A program made the translations under genes and the position numbers. The notes beneath the pieces were generated by a model. That model made no database searches. It had not been told where the DNA came from and saw only the letters and a list, made by a program, of their open reading frames with translations. Source: Macrocybe gigantea (taxonomy: Eukaryota > Basidiomycota > Agaricomycetes > Agaricales > Callistosporiaceae). From it: 64,000 bases of DNA. Shown piece by piece: positions 1 to 8,877 of this stretch (position 1 is its first letter; each line of letters starts with the position of its first letter). Where the stretch lies: NCBI GenBank assembly GCA_011319805.1, contig SJRY01000284.1, positions 1 through 64,000 on the forward strand, given 5' to 3'.

Positions 1-320
1 TGTTAGGCTAGACGAATCTCAGAAGGACTCGGGCAGACTAAGTGCGAGAGTGGTCTTGAGATGATGGCAAAAGGAATATTAAGCCTAGCGTTACTGGTAC
101 ATCTGGGAGTCCTTATATACACTACAGTACTCGAGCACGGACCATGGGCTGCGCAATGCTGTGGACTGCGGATGAGTAAGACTGGAAGGAGATGACTCAG
201 GATGACTAGGGAAGTGAGATGACTCGATGGCTGCGCGCTGCGCAGCATGATGGGGGAGATAAGGGATGTGGGAAAGATAAGATAAGAAAATGAATAGTCC
301 TTTGGGCGGCGTCTGTAACA
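1..320 (-). repeat. 3' LTR (left copy)
   Basis: A 320-bp long terminal repeat bounded by TGTTA and TAACA, which are inverted repeats of each other. The same sequence is found at 6192-6511 with no difference seen by eye. It is the downstream LTR because the element is transcribed leftward. A polypurine tract adjoins it at 321-333. Confidence 0.95.
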
Positions 321-333
321 TCACCCTCTCTTT
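321..333 (-). other. Polypurine tract
   Basis: On the minus strand, directly before the 3' LTR, the sequence is AAAGAGAGGGTGA, a purine-rich run in the position required for plus-strand priming. Confidence 0.8.
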
Positions 334-357
334 AGATTCGCGTCCTCGCGAAAAACC

Positions 358-756
358 TTAGTCCAGCTGTCCCCACCCAGTATTGGTCTCCCAGGCGGTC
401 GCGGCACGCGGGGCCCATGTATGAATGAGCTCTTCATTATAGGCGCGAATGTGGTGGAGTGTGGTGGCGAGGAGTTTAAGCCGCCGGTTTTCTGTGCGAA
501 GCATTTCCATTGCTTCGCGAAGCGCGATACGTTCAGCTGCAGTGGGGCCGGTCCCATCAGGGGTTCTCCCGGTCCAGAGGTGCGTGCGGACGGTCATAAC
601 ATAGCGCATATATGCGCCGAGTGTGATGGCGAGGGGGTCCATGTAGTCGCTAGCATTGAGAATCCTTGCCAGATTCTCGAGGTCGCTTGGGCGGTTGGGG
701 GTAGGTGCGCGGCTGCCCTCGCTGCTGTCGATGCTGATGGGGGCGTTGGTGGTCAT
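358..756 (-). CDS. Extra 3' ORF of the retrotransposon, function unknown
   Basis: A 132-codon ORF between the chromodomain and the polypurine tract. Its ATG overlaps the stop of the integrase/chromodomain frame as ATGA (753-756), which would allow termination-reinitiation. The protein starts with an S/T/P-rich segment. It has a predicted helix with heptad-like leucines (ALREAMEMLRTENRRLKLL, about residues 75-95) and ends in a W-rich tail. I see no signal peptide or membrane segment, so it is not a recognisable envelope protein. The frame is intact although pol is broken. I do not recognise the family. Confidence 0.6.
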   Translation of the reverse strand: MTTNAPISIDSSEGSRAPTPNRPSDLENLARILNASDYMDPLAITLGAYMRYVMTVRTHLWTGRTPDGTGPTAAERIALREAMEMLRTENRRLKLLATTLHHIRAYNEELIHTWAPRAATAWETNTGWGQLD

Positions 757-1697
757 GAAGTGCGATTTTTGGTCTTCTTCCCTCTTGTCGTGATCCTTTT
801 ATCCTGGTTCGCAGTCTTCTTTAGGAAGTGGTCTAGAGCTTGCTGCGCATTCCCCAGCTCCTTCTCTTTGATCCATGTGTTCTCTTCGTGTCCGTATCCT
901 TTCCATTTGACCAGGAATAGTGTCCCCTTCCCTTGTTTCTTCCTTTTTAGGATCTCTTCTATCTCGTACTCTTCTTCATCATTTATGATTTCAGGGGGTG
1001 GTGGTGATGGTCGCTCTTGTATCTTGAAACGGGGTCCTTTGTAAGGCGTGAGCAGTGTTTCATTGAACACGGGGTGTATCAGCTGCCATGATGCTGGGAG
1101 TTCCAGGCGATATGCCGAGGCTCCTTTCTTTTCAACCACCTTGAACGGTCCGTATCGGAGTGCCGATAACTTCTTTGATGGTCGATTGACTGTGATATTG
1201 GTGGCTTCTAGCCATACTCTATCTCCTTTCTTGTATTCCGGGCAGGTTTTCGTCTCGCATCGTAATTGTCTTTGGCTCGTGTTTGTGCATATTGCAGCGC
1301 GGCATTTGCTTCCTTTCGTATTTGGCTCATTCTTTTGACGAAGTCTTTTGCTGCGGGTTATTCCCTTCTGTCGTCTGCGGCTCTCCCTTCCAGGGGTGCA
1401 TTCCATAGTTGAGGTAGAATGGTGTCTCCTTCGTTCCCTGGTGTGCTTTGTCATTGTATTGGTACTCTGCAATTGCTATCCATTCTGCCCAATCGTCCTG
1501 TAGTTGTTTGTGAAGCTTCTGAGGAAGGCTTCCGTTTCTTGGTGGGATCGCTCCGCCTGTCCATCTGTCTGTGGGTGATAGGCCGTTGATAGGTTTTGCT
1601 TTGTTCCGAGTAATTTTAGAAGTGCTGTCATGAATCGTGCTGCGAACTGGGGTCCTCGATCACTGATGATCTTTCGTGGATTCCATGAAGCCGCCAC
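753..1697 (-). pseudogene. Pol remainder: integrase core, GPF/Y module and chromodomain
   Basis: The first part (1476-1697) carries the rest of the integrase DDE core: ISDRGPQF with the second aspartate and DGQAERSHQ before the glutamate. The second part (753-1472) has the GPF/Y module (RYGPFKVVEKKG) and a C-terminal chromodomain (FLVKWKGYGHEENTW). Alternative frames supply missing pieces such as DDWAEWIAIAEYQYND near 1450-1490, so at least three one-base shifts lie between 1700 and 1240. Chromodomains target insertion to modified histones. Confidence 0.92.
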
Positions 1698-3903
1698 ACG
1701 TTGTCTCGGTATAGTCGTGCGAGACCTCTGCTGTGAGTTCGGTCTTTGTGGGAACTAGGTGGATCATCTTGGTCAGGCGGTCTGTGACTGCGGCGATGGC
1801 GTTAAAGCCGTTCGAGCTGGGTAGCGGTCCTATGAGATCTACTCCGATATCTTCCCATGGTTGTTGTGGGACTTCGTGCGGGTGCAGGGGTGCGTGTTTC
1901 TTTTGTCGGATGATTTTGTTTCGCTGACATGTTTCGCATCCATTGACATACTTCTTGATGTCTGTCAGCATTGATGGCCACCAATAGGTGCGGCTTATGA
2001 GCTCGTGCATGCGGTATTGCCCTGGGTGTCCTCCGATGGGTGTGTCGTGGTGTTCAAACATGATGTTTTCCTTCAGTTTGTTGTCTGGAGGAACATAGAT
2101 TTTCCCTCCTACATATACGATGTGGTCGTCTTCTGTGAACCAGTGTGGTTTTTCCTTCAGTCCTGTTGTTACGATCGTTTCCCTTCGTGCGCATTGTCGA
2201 ATTTGTTCTATCCTTGAGGATTCGATCATCGTGATTCCTCTTGTTTGTATTGTTTCGTTATTTTCTGCTTCTTCTTTCTGTGGGTGTTCGTCCTCGAACA
2301 TCATAAATTCGAAGTCTCGTTCATTATTCTCTTCCAGATGTCGAATGAATGCTGCTTCTTTGATCATTTGTATGTCGTCCTTCTCTGCTAGGTTTTCTTC
2401 ATATCCTGCCATTCGTGACAGGACATCCGCTTTTCCATTCGCCTTTCCTGGTACGTGTCGTAGTTCGTAGTCGTATTCCTGTAATTTCAGGTACCAGCCA
2501 ATCTGTCTCGAATTGAGTCGCTGCGGCTTCCGGAAGTATGATAGGTTCTTGTGATCCGTCAATATTTCGAACTTCTCTCGAGCTTCGAGGAGGTATTGTC
2601 TCCATGTCTTTAGTGCGACCATTATCGCAAGAAGTTCCTTGTCGTAGATTTCGTAGTTTTGCTCTGCTGGGGTCATGCATCTCGAAATGAATGCAATCGG
2701 ATGCCATAGTCCTTTCTGCTGTTGTGATAGTACCGCTCCAATGGCATATCCTGAGGCGTCCGTTTCGACTCGGAATTTTCCTTCTGTCTGTGGTAGTGCT
2801 AGAATGGGTGCTGAGGTTATATGTTGGATCAGTTCTTTGAAAGCGCCTTGTTGCTTGTCTGTCCACTGGAATGTTTTGTTTCCAGTCAACTCCGTCAGGG
2901 GTTTAGCGACCTTTGCATATCCCTTGATGAATCGTCGGTAAAAGTTCGTGAATCCCAAGAACTTTTGTAGTTCTTTCTTCGTCTTTGGGGTTGGCCAGGA
3001 TTGTACGGCTGTGATCTTTTCTGGTTCCATTTCTACCTTCCCTTCTCCTACGATGTATCCTAGTACTGGGACTTTCGATGATTCCCAGACGCATTTCGGT
3101 CCTTTGATGAATAGGTCGTTCTTGTTCAGTATTTCCATGACTTCTATGGTGTTCTTTTGGAGTTCCTCTCGTGTTCGTCCGATGATTATAATGTCATCCA
3201 TATAGATTATGCACACTCTTCTTCGTATTTGGTCTTGGAAGAGGCTCGCCATCATTCGGCTAAAAGTGCCTGGTGCGTTGCACTGCCCAAAATACATGAC
3301 TGTCGGTTCGAAGAGTCCTCTTGCTGTTAGGAAGGCTGCCTTCCATTCGTCCCCTTTCCGGATGCGCACGTTATTGTACCCCCAGATAATATCGATCTTG
3401 CTAAAGTACTTTGCTCCTTGTAGTACGTCGAGGAGCTCGCTGATGCGTGGTAGTGGAAACTTGTCCTTGACCGTATATTTGTTTATTTCCCGGTAGTCTT
3501 GGATGAGTCGCTTGCTTCCATCCTTCTTATTGCGAAAGAAGCAGGGTGCTGCGTAAGGTGATTTCGATGGGCGTATTTTTCCTGTTCGTAATCCTTCTTC
3601 GACGAAGGCATCTAGTTCCTCTAGCTCTTTCTGTGTCATCGGGTAGACCTTGCTCGGTATCGTTTTGGGTGCATCCTTCGTTAAGTTTATTTCATGGTCC
3701 CATTCTTTGTGGTCTGGTAAGCGATCAAAGTTCTTCTCCTTGAAGAGGTGTTTGAATCTGATCAGATATGGGGGTATCTGGGTTCCTGTCTTGTCGCTGG
3801 CTGTGGTTTTCGCTGGTTCAGCCACCTTCTGTATCTTGATCGTCTGGTGGTTTATTTTGCACGTTTTGGGCATCTGTCGAAGACAACTTCTCCTGTCCTC
3901 CAT
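1660..3903 (-). pseudogene. pol: Pol: reverse transcriptase, RNase H and integrase N-terminus
   Basis: A 747-codon frame. It contains the reverse transcriptase catalytic box YMDDIII, preceded by KKDGSKRLIQDYREIN. An RNase H domain follows, starting with FRVETDASGYAIGAVLS. The integrase HHCC zinc finger comes next (H-x-H spacing in GGHPGQYRMHEL, then CETCQRNK), and the first catalytic aspartate is in GVDLIGPLP. The frame stops at 1660 in the middle of the integrase core; the rest continues in a different frame. Enzyme motifs are intact, so the break is recent or an assembly error. Confidence 0.95.
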
Positions 3904-4290
3904 TTGATTGTTGGGTTGTGGTAGACAAGCCAGTCATGTCCTAGTAGCATGTCGGTTTTTCCGATGTCGAGTACGATGGCTTCCATGCTCCTTGTGTCCT
4001 TTAATGTCGATGTGGACCTCCGCTACTCGGTCTGCTGTTTTCTGCGCGTTGGGTGATCCGTCTGCATTTATGATGGGAATCTTCTTGATTCGTCGTGTCT
4101 TCAGTCCTGTTTTTGCTACTATCGCGGTGTTGATGCAGGTCCTATCCGCTCCGCTATCGACTTCTGGTGTTATCGTTGTGATTCCTTTTCGTGTTCGTAT
4201 CCTCGCTGGTACTGCGAGTCTTTCCTCTTTGGTGGTTTGTCCCCTTGGATGGTTTTCTTGGTGCTTCAGATCGCTTGGCAGGAATGGTGT
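3852..4290 (-). pseudogene. Retrotransposon aspartic protease region, frameshifted
   Basis: The minus strand encodes the active-site motif VDSGADRTC near 4135-4165 and, farther on in another frame, the Ty3-type segment LLGHDWLVYHNPTIKW ending at a stop at 3852-3854. The two halves are separated by a one-base shift near 4000. A second shift near 4245, at a GGGG run, separates them from the gag-proximal spacer. The enzyme cleaves Gag-Pol, but this copy could not be translated as one protein as written. Confidence 0.8.
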
Positions 4291-4368
4291 ATTTCAGAGT
4301 ATGGGATGATCTACATCCGGTATCGAAGCGAGTCTGTTTCAGTTGTATGGGTCGCGATTTAGCACCTC

Positions 4369-5226
4369 CTAGTCGGACCCTTCGGCAAAACCCTCTTTGT
4401 CAGAGCTTTCTTCATCCTTGTCTTCTTCGTCCTCTCCTTCTTCTTCTTTCACTTCTCTGACCCGGGATTTTCCTTTCTTCTTCTTCTTGCAGTTTCGTGC
4501 ATAGTGTCCCTTTAAGCCACAGTTGAAACATGTGACATTTGCTGCTCCTTTTCGTGGTTCCGGGCAGTTTCGTGAGATGTGTCCTGGTTTATTGCAGTTG
4601 AAGCAGTTGTTGCTTCGTACTTTGTCGACTTCCATGGCCTGTCCTGCTCCTCGGCTTGGATTTCCGGCCTTGCGCTGATTGCTTGTGAATTCTCCTCTCA
4701 TCACATTTCTGTGTTCATCGATGTTTCGTCCAATCGCTCGAACTGTCTTGATATATTCATCTCCATCTGTTGGAAGTGTGGAGATTGAGTGTACGGCTTC
4801 TGCTGTCCTTCGGTTTAAGCTCTTCTCGAGTAGGAAACGAGGGGCTGTTCCTGTCATTCCTGCTTTCCCTGCGAGGTCTACGAATTCATCCAGAAATTCG
4901 TCGATGGGTCGGTTTCCCTGTCTGATGTTGAATAGTTTGCTTCCTGCTTGTGATGGCGACATGACGTTGCTGAATCGTGTCTCTATCTCGGTTATGAAGT
5001 CGGCCCATGTGCTTTGGTTGGTAGTGGTGTCGATCTTCTTTGATGCCCAGTGGGCTCCGGGTCCGTCGGTCATTCTAGACAGGACCGCTCCAATCTTCTG
5101 TGTATCCGTGAGGTCTCCATGTGCGGTTATGTAGAGTTTCATCTTCCTCCACCAAATATCGAAGGATGTTCGATCTCCTGTAAAGGATTTCGGGTCGGCG
5201 ATGATTCCCTTGTATTCTGTCGTCAT
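4369..5226 (-). CDS. gag: Gag capsid and nucleocapsid protein
   Basis: A 285-codon ORF with a Ty3-type capsid region (residues about 15-150, including WADFITEIETRF-like sequence) followed by two CCHC zinc knuckles, CFNCNKPGHISRNC and CFNCGLKGHYARNC. A lysine-rich segment and a strongly acidic tail follow. The frame extends upstream of the first ATG as a glutamine-rich coiled-coil-like stretch, so the true N-terminus is probably farther upstream. Gag forms the virus-like particle and binds the element's RNA. Its stop TAG at 4369-4371 is followed by protease sequence that needs frame changes to be read. Confidence 0.9.
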   Translation of the reverse strand: MTTEYKGIIADPKSFTGDRTSFDIWWRKMKLYITAHGDLTDTQKIGAVLSRMTDGPGAHWASKKIDTTTNQSTWADFITEIETRFSNVMSPSQAGSKLFNIRQGNRPIDEFLDEFVDLAGKAGMTGTAPRFLLEKSLNRRTAEAVHSISTLPTDGDEYIKTVRAIGRNIDEHRNVMRGEFTSNQRKAGNPSRGAGQAMEVDKVRSNNCFNCNKPGHISRNCPEPRKGAANVTCFNCGLKGHYARNCKKKKKGKSRVREVKEEEGEDEEDKDEESSDKEGFAEGSD

Positions 5227-5528
5227 CCTTTGGGGGTTTTCTTCGTCGTTCTCTTGGTCTTGGTCTTCCTGTTCCTGGATCTGTTGTTCTTGGGTCTGCT
5301 GTGCTTGTACTTGGGCTTGCTGTTCTTGGAGCTGTTTCTGTCTTCGCTCCTCTCTCTGTTCTTTCCAGTAGTCTAGGTCGACTCCTGCGATCTACAAGCT
5401 TGTTCAAAATCGGCCCACTCTGCGGCGGTCGGTCCGGTTGTCTTTGGTAATCCTTTTCGCTCCCTCCACCGATAGTATTCGTCCCAGTCGCTGTTGCTTA
5501 CTTTCGCCACGGTGGTGCGATTCTCTCC

Positions 5529-6125
5529 TTATGCAGTGCTTCGGCGGATTGGTCCTCTGAAGGGATTCGGCGGTTTCGTTCCTGTGTGTCCTTGACTCTG
5601 GTGTCGTTCTCGTTGGTTCTGTCGTATGCTCTGTGCGTCGTGCCCTCTCTGTATCAGTATGTCTTCCTCCTGTGTTCGGCGATTATAGTTCTCGATCTGT
5701 TGTCGCCTAAAATCTCGGGCTTGTGTTCGTTCTTCTCTTGTTTTCTTGCGGATGGGTTCGTCCTCTTCTTCGGCAAGAAGATTCTGGTCTGACCACAGCT
5801 CTTCTGGGCTTATCCCGTATTCTCCTTCTAGGAAGAGTTCTGCAATGAGTTGTGCTGCTCCTTCGCTGAGGATCTCAGCGGGCTCGTCTGTGGTGGTGAA
5901 GGCAAACTCTCTCAGAAATGCCTGTTCTTCGTCGTCGCTACTTGGTGTAGGCGTGCGCTCTCTCTTTCGTTTGTTTGGATTGCTAGTGTCTCTGCGGATG
6001 GCGTGGACTGTCTCTGCGAATGGCGTGGACTGCAATGTCTGGTCTACTTCTCTGAGCCAAGTGCTCTCGTCGCTCGTGCTAGTGCTCGCTGGGTCGGCGA
6101 CCGCTTGTCGTCGAATGTTGATCAA
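5529..6125 (-). pseudogene. First retrotransposon ORF, likely N-terminal gag region
   Basis: A 198-codon open frame that begins 67 bases downstream of the 5' LTR in transcript direction. It is acidic and polar, with S/T-rich and glutamate-rich stretches. I see no enzyme motif. It ends in a stop, and a glutamine-rich stretch in another frame (about 5227-5390) leads directly into the gag capsid ORF. I infer that these were one gag reading frame, now interrupted. An independent leader protein is the alternative. Confidence 0.5.
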
Positions 6126-6178
6126 GTCTTTGATAAAGCGTGACGTGGTGTGTGTGTGAGTCTGAGCGAGTCTCGACG

Positions 6179-6189
6179 AGGCTTAATAT
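6179..6189 (-). other. Primer-binding site, self-complementary to the transcript 5' end
   Basis: On the minus strand, two bases after the 5' LTR end, the sequence is ATATTAAGCCT. It is an exact 11-base complement of AGGCTTAATAT in the R region of the LTR (76-86 and 6267-6277), about 33 bases downstream of the first T of the TATA box. I did not identify a match to a tRNA 3' end. This geometry is known for Tf1/sushi-type elements, which prime with the 5' end of their own RNA. Confidence 0.8.
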
Positions 6190-6191
6190 CT

Positions 6192-6511
6192 TGTTAGGCT
6201 AGACGAATCTCAGAAGGACTCGGGCAGACTAAGTGCGAGAGTGGTCTTGAGATGATGGCAAAAGGAATATTAAGCCTAGCGTTACTGGTACATCTGGGAG
6301 TCCTTATATACACTACAGTACTCGAGCACGGACCATGGGCTGCGCAATGCTGTGGACTGCGGATGAGTAAGACTGGAAGGAGATGACTCAGGATGACTAG
6401 GGAAGTGAGATGACTCGATGGCTGCGCGCTGCGCAGCATGATGGGGGAGATAAGGGATGTGGGAAAGATAAGATAAGAAAATGAATAGTCCTTTGGGCGG
6501 CGTCTGTAACA
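6192..6511 (-). repeat. 5' LTR (right copy) with promoter
   Basis: The second 320-bp LTR copy. It is the upstream LTR of the minus-strand element and carries the TATA box and predicted transcription start. The primer-binding site lies two bases inside it. Confidence 0.95.
6302..6311 (-). promoter_or_regulatory. TATA box of the LTR promoter
   Basis: Read on the minus strand the sequence is GTATATAAGG. About 30 bases downstream lies AGGCTTAATAT (6267-6277), the expected transcription start region. This is also the segment complementary to the primer-binding site. Confidence 0.75.
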
Positions 6512-6673
6512 ACAGCATTGTGCAGCCCATGGTCCGTGCTCGAGTACTGTAATGTATATAAGGACTCCCAGATGTACCAGTAGCACTAGGCTTAATATTC
6601 CTTTTGCCATCATCTCAAGACCACTCTCGCACTTAGTCTGCCCGAGTCCTTCTGAGATTCGTCTAGCCTAACA
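6512..6673 (+). repeat. Fragment of an older LTR of the same family, inverted
   Basis: These 162 bases are the reverse complement of LTR positions 1 to about 162, with four substitutions seen by eye, all transitions. The fragment ends exactly at the LTR terminus (TAACA) against Helitron coding sequence. It therefore looks like an earlier insertion of the same family in the opposite orientation, into which the full-length element later inserted. The missing part of the old LTR should lie to the left of position 1. Confidence 0.88.
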
Positions 6674-6970
6674 GTTTTCATTCCTCGAATTTCTCTTACT
6701 CCATCAGCTGAAAATCTTCCTATACCTCTTCGAAGGCATCAATTCCCTGTACGACTTGCATTCTGCATGACAGTTAATAAATCACAAGGACAATCTGTCA
6801 AGCAAGTTGGATTAGATCTTAGGTCTCCAGTTTTTTCACATGGACAATTATATGTTGCATTATCAAGATGTACATCAGGGAATCGTATAAAGATACTATT
6901 AAACAATACTAATAGAGATAGAAAGACTCCCAATATTGTATTTAAAGAAATACTTACAGGAGTTTTGTAA
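6674..6970 (+). pseudogene. Helitron Pif1-type helicase, C-terminal fragment
   Basis: An open frame of 98 codons plus stop that starts directly at the old LTR boundary. It reads through [20 protein letters not shown] and [14 protein letters not shown], the conserved last motifs (V and VI) of the Pif1/RecD-like helicase domain of Helitron Rep-Hel proteins. Everything upstream, including Rep, is missing from this window. The LTR element interrupts the ORF. The final residues are those of a normal C-terminus, so only the 5' side is truncated. Confidence 0.88.
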
Positions 6971-7006
6971 ATAAATCTATTTGGACTATTTGGATTTCAA
7001 TTACAA

Positions 7007-7019
7007 GTGGCAAAGCCAC
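7007..7019 (+). other. Hairpin near the probable Helitron 3' end
   Basis: GTGGCAAAGCCAC is a perfect 5-bp stem with a three-base loop, 36 bases after the helicase stop. Helitrons end with a short GC-rich hairpin about ten bases before a CTRR terminus. Here the following bases are gggttcttaagctcg, so the terminus is probably near 7020-7036 but no clean CTRR is seen. Confidence 0.5.
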
Positions 7020-7036
7020 GGGTTCTTAAGCTCGTT

Positions 7037-7456
7037 TGAAATGACTGAACAACCCTTTTCCCATAGAATTTTGTGCAGTTTCCATGATATGGTGCACCTG
7101 TTTCAGACTTTTTGGCCTTTCACTTGGGATTTTGACATTCTAATGCTACAAACTTCATTATATACATCATGTATAGTTCAGAAGATGACTGAGCAGTCAT
7201 GGAGTTATTCGCGATTTTTTAGAATTTGCGCATCGCGAATCATCGGCAGGGTGGTGGGCTTGTACTTATGTGCTTACATAAACATACTGATGTAGGTCTT
7301 TGTAGTGGCTGTGCTCTGTCCCGCCCTCGTCCTCGTCGTCCCTCACAACGCTCTCGCCCTCCTCGGCAGGGCACTCACGCCCTCCATAAGCACAAGTCTC
7401 GCACACCTCCTTTCGCTTCCGTCTTTCCTTAGCATTCCTTTCTTCAACGCATCGTA
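7037..7456. other. Intergenic, CHS7 promoter and 5' leader
   Basis: No coding feature recognised. The first half is AT-rich and probably belongs to the insertion site. From about 7300 the sequence becomes C/T-rich, as is common for fungal promoter and leader regions, and leads to the CHS7 start codon. Confidence 0.5.
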
Positions 7457-8877
7457 ATGGGGATCCAATTTGGCTCCTTCAACGCCATCTGCGAGACCGC
7501 CGCGCTGGTGATATGTCCCCTCGTCGGCACGGACCAAGGCGTCGAGCCGACGTGCTATAGTAGAAACGTCGACATTGGTGGGACGCTCATTTTCCAGCCT
7601 TGTGAGTCTTTGCGATTTTTTGCCAGTGTTGGACCCTTTTTTTTTCTCATTCGGTTGTGCTCGCAACCCCAACCCACGGTCCTCACCCTCGCTGTCGTCC
7701 TTGTCTCTGTCACGCAGCAACATGCTTCGTCCACATCGTCGCCATCATAATGACCGCCATAATGATCTACCACATACGTTGCAAATACACCGCTGTCGGT
7801 AAGCCGAAACGTCTTGCAAAACGCCACCTGTGGCTCAGCAACTCTCTTCACCCCTCGTTCCAGGCCGCAAGGAAATCGTCACATTCTTCTGGCTCTATGC
7901 CGTCATCGAACTCCTGGCCATGTTTCTTGACTCTGGCATCATACCAACATCCAGCGGCGCCTACGCTGTAGGTTCCCTTTTCGCCTCCGTTCCTTGGTTC
8001 TAACCCCCTGATCTCCCATATGCCCCATCGTGTCAGTGGTTTGCAGCTGTCTACTCCGGCCTAGTCGCCGCAGCATATACCTGTCTTCTCATCAACGGCT
8101 TTGTCGGGTTCCAATTCGCGGAGGACGGCACGCCTTTATCGCTCTGGGTGCGTGTTCGGGCCCTTTGACGAAAACATTCCCAGCTCACCTTTTTGGCTTC
8201 CCAGTTCCTCCGGATATCATGTCTCGTTGTCTGGGGCATTACCTTCTTCGTCGCGATCGCCACTTTTAAGGGCTTCGCGAGCTTCTCGTTCCAGAAGCCC
8301 ATCGGGCTTTGGATCATCTACATCCTTTGGCCGCTTATCTGCGTCGTTGTCTATGTGGTCTCGCAACTCATTCTCGTCTTCCGCACGCTCGAGGACCGCT
8401 GGCCTATTGGCGACATCGTATTTGGCACCGCTTTCTTCGCTATCGCACAGGTCCTCCTCCTTGCGTTCAGCATCACGATATGCGACGCGATCAAGCACTA
8501 TATCGACGGCCTCTTTTTCTTCACTCTCTGCATGCTCCTCAGCGTCATGATGGTCTACAAGTACTGGGATAGCATAACCGTGCGTCGTCCTCGTTCCTCT
8601 TTCGTCTCTCCTTACGCAACTTTTACTTTCTGCACAGCGCGAGGACCTCGAATTCTCCGTCGGCTCAAAGGCGGCTGTCTGGGAGGTCAAAGACCCACTG
8701 CTCGCTGGCTCTGCAGGGGCTGGAGACTACCCCGAAGACGACGCGAGCAACTACCACGGCGCAGCGCCAGCAAGCCTCGTCGGTGGCATCAGCGGCCAGC
8801 AACTGTACTCGAGTCACAAGATGGGCTACGGCGGCGGCGCAAGGGGAGGGTACCCGCCTTCCGACGGGAGATACTGA
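7457..8877 (+). CDS. CHS7: Chitin synthase export chaperone
   Basis: Six exons by splice signals and frame: 7457-7601, 7718-7798, 7864-7967, 8037-8147, 8205-8579, 8638-8877, giving 351 residues with no frame break. The protein has the Chs7 hallmarks: [13 protein letters not shown], then a series of hydrophobic helices (about seven), [15 protein letters not shown], and [16 protein letters not shown]. Its polar tail contains [20 protein letters not shown]. Chs7 is an ER membrane protein needed for chitin synthase III to leave the ER, so it acts in cell-wall chitin deposition. The C-terminal glycine/tyrosine-rich tail is variable in the family. The ATG chosen fits the usual short N-terminus. It is convergent with the PSD1 gene. 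Confidence 0.97.

Larger units (their letters stand above)
1..6511 (-). mobile_element. Ty3/gypsy LTR retrotransposon (chromovirus type), full length but frame-broken
   Basis: The element runs on the minus strand: 5' LTR at the right (6192-6511), then gag, protease, reverse transcriptase, RNase H, integrase, chromodomain, an extra small ORF, and the 3' LTR at the left (1-320). The domain order and the chromodomain after the integrase GPF/Y module mark it as a chromovirus of the Ty3/gypsy group. The LTRs start TGTTA and end TAACA. By eye both copies are identical over 320 bp, which implies a recent insertion. The coding region is nevertheless broken by several one-base shifts. The left target-site duplication lies outside the window; the base after the right LTR begins acagc. 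A primer site complementary to the transcript's own 5' end suggests Tf1-like self-priming. Confidence 0.95.

Noticed and set aside
3..324. ORFs of 77-81 codons within the LTR, repeated at 6194-6613
   Set aside because: They lie wholly or mostly in the LTR, have no motif, and recur only because the LTR is duplicated.
3852..4371. Programmed frameshift or stop readthrough between gag and pol
   Set aside because: Several shifts at different places are needed, and similar one-base losses occur in unrelated host genes, so an error or decay is simpler.
421..5376. Plus-strand ORFs opposite the retrotransposon genes
   Set aside because: Antisense shadows of gag-pol codons; the minus strand carries all the recognisable domains.
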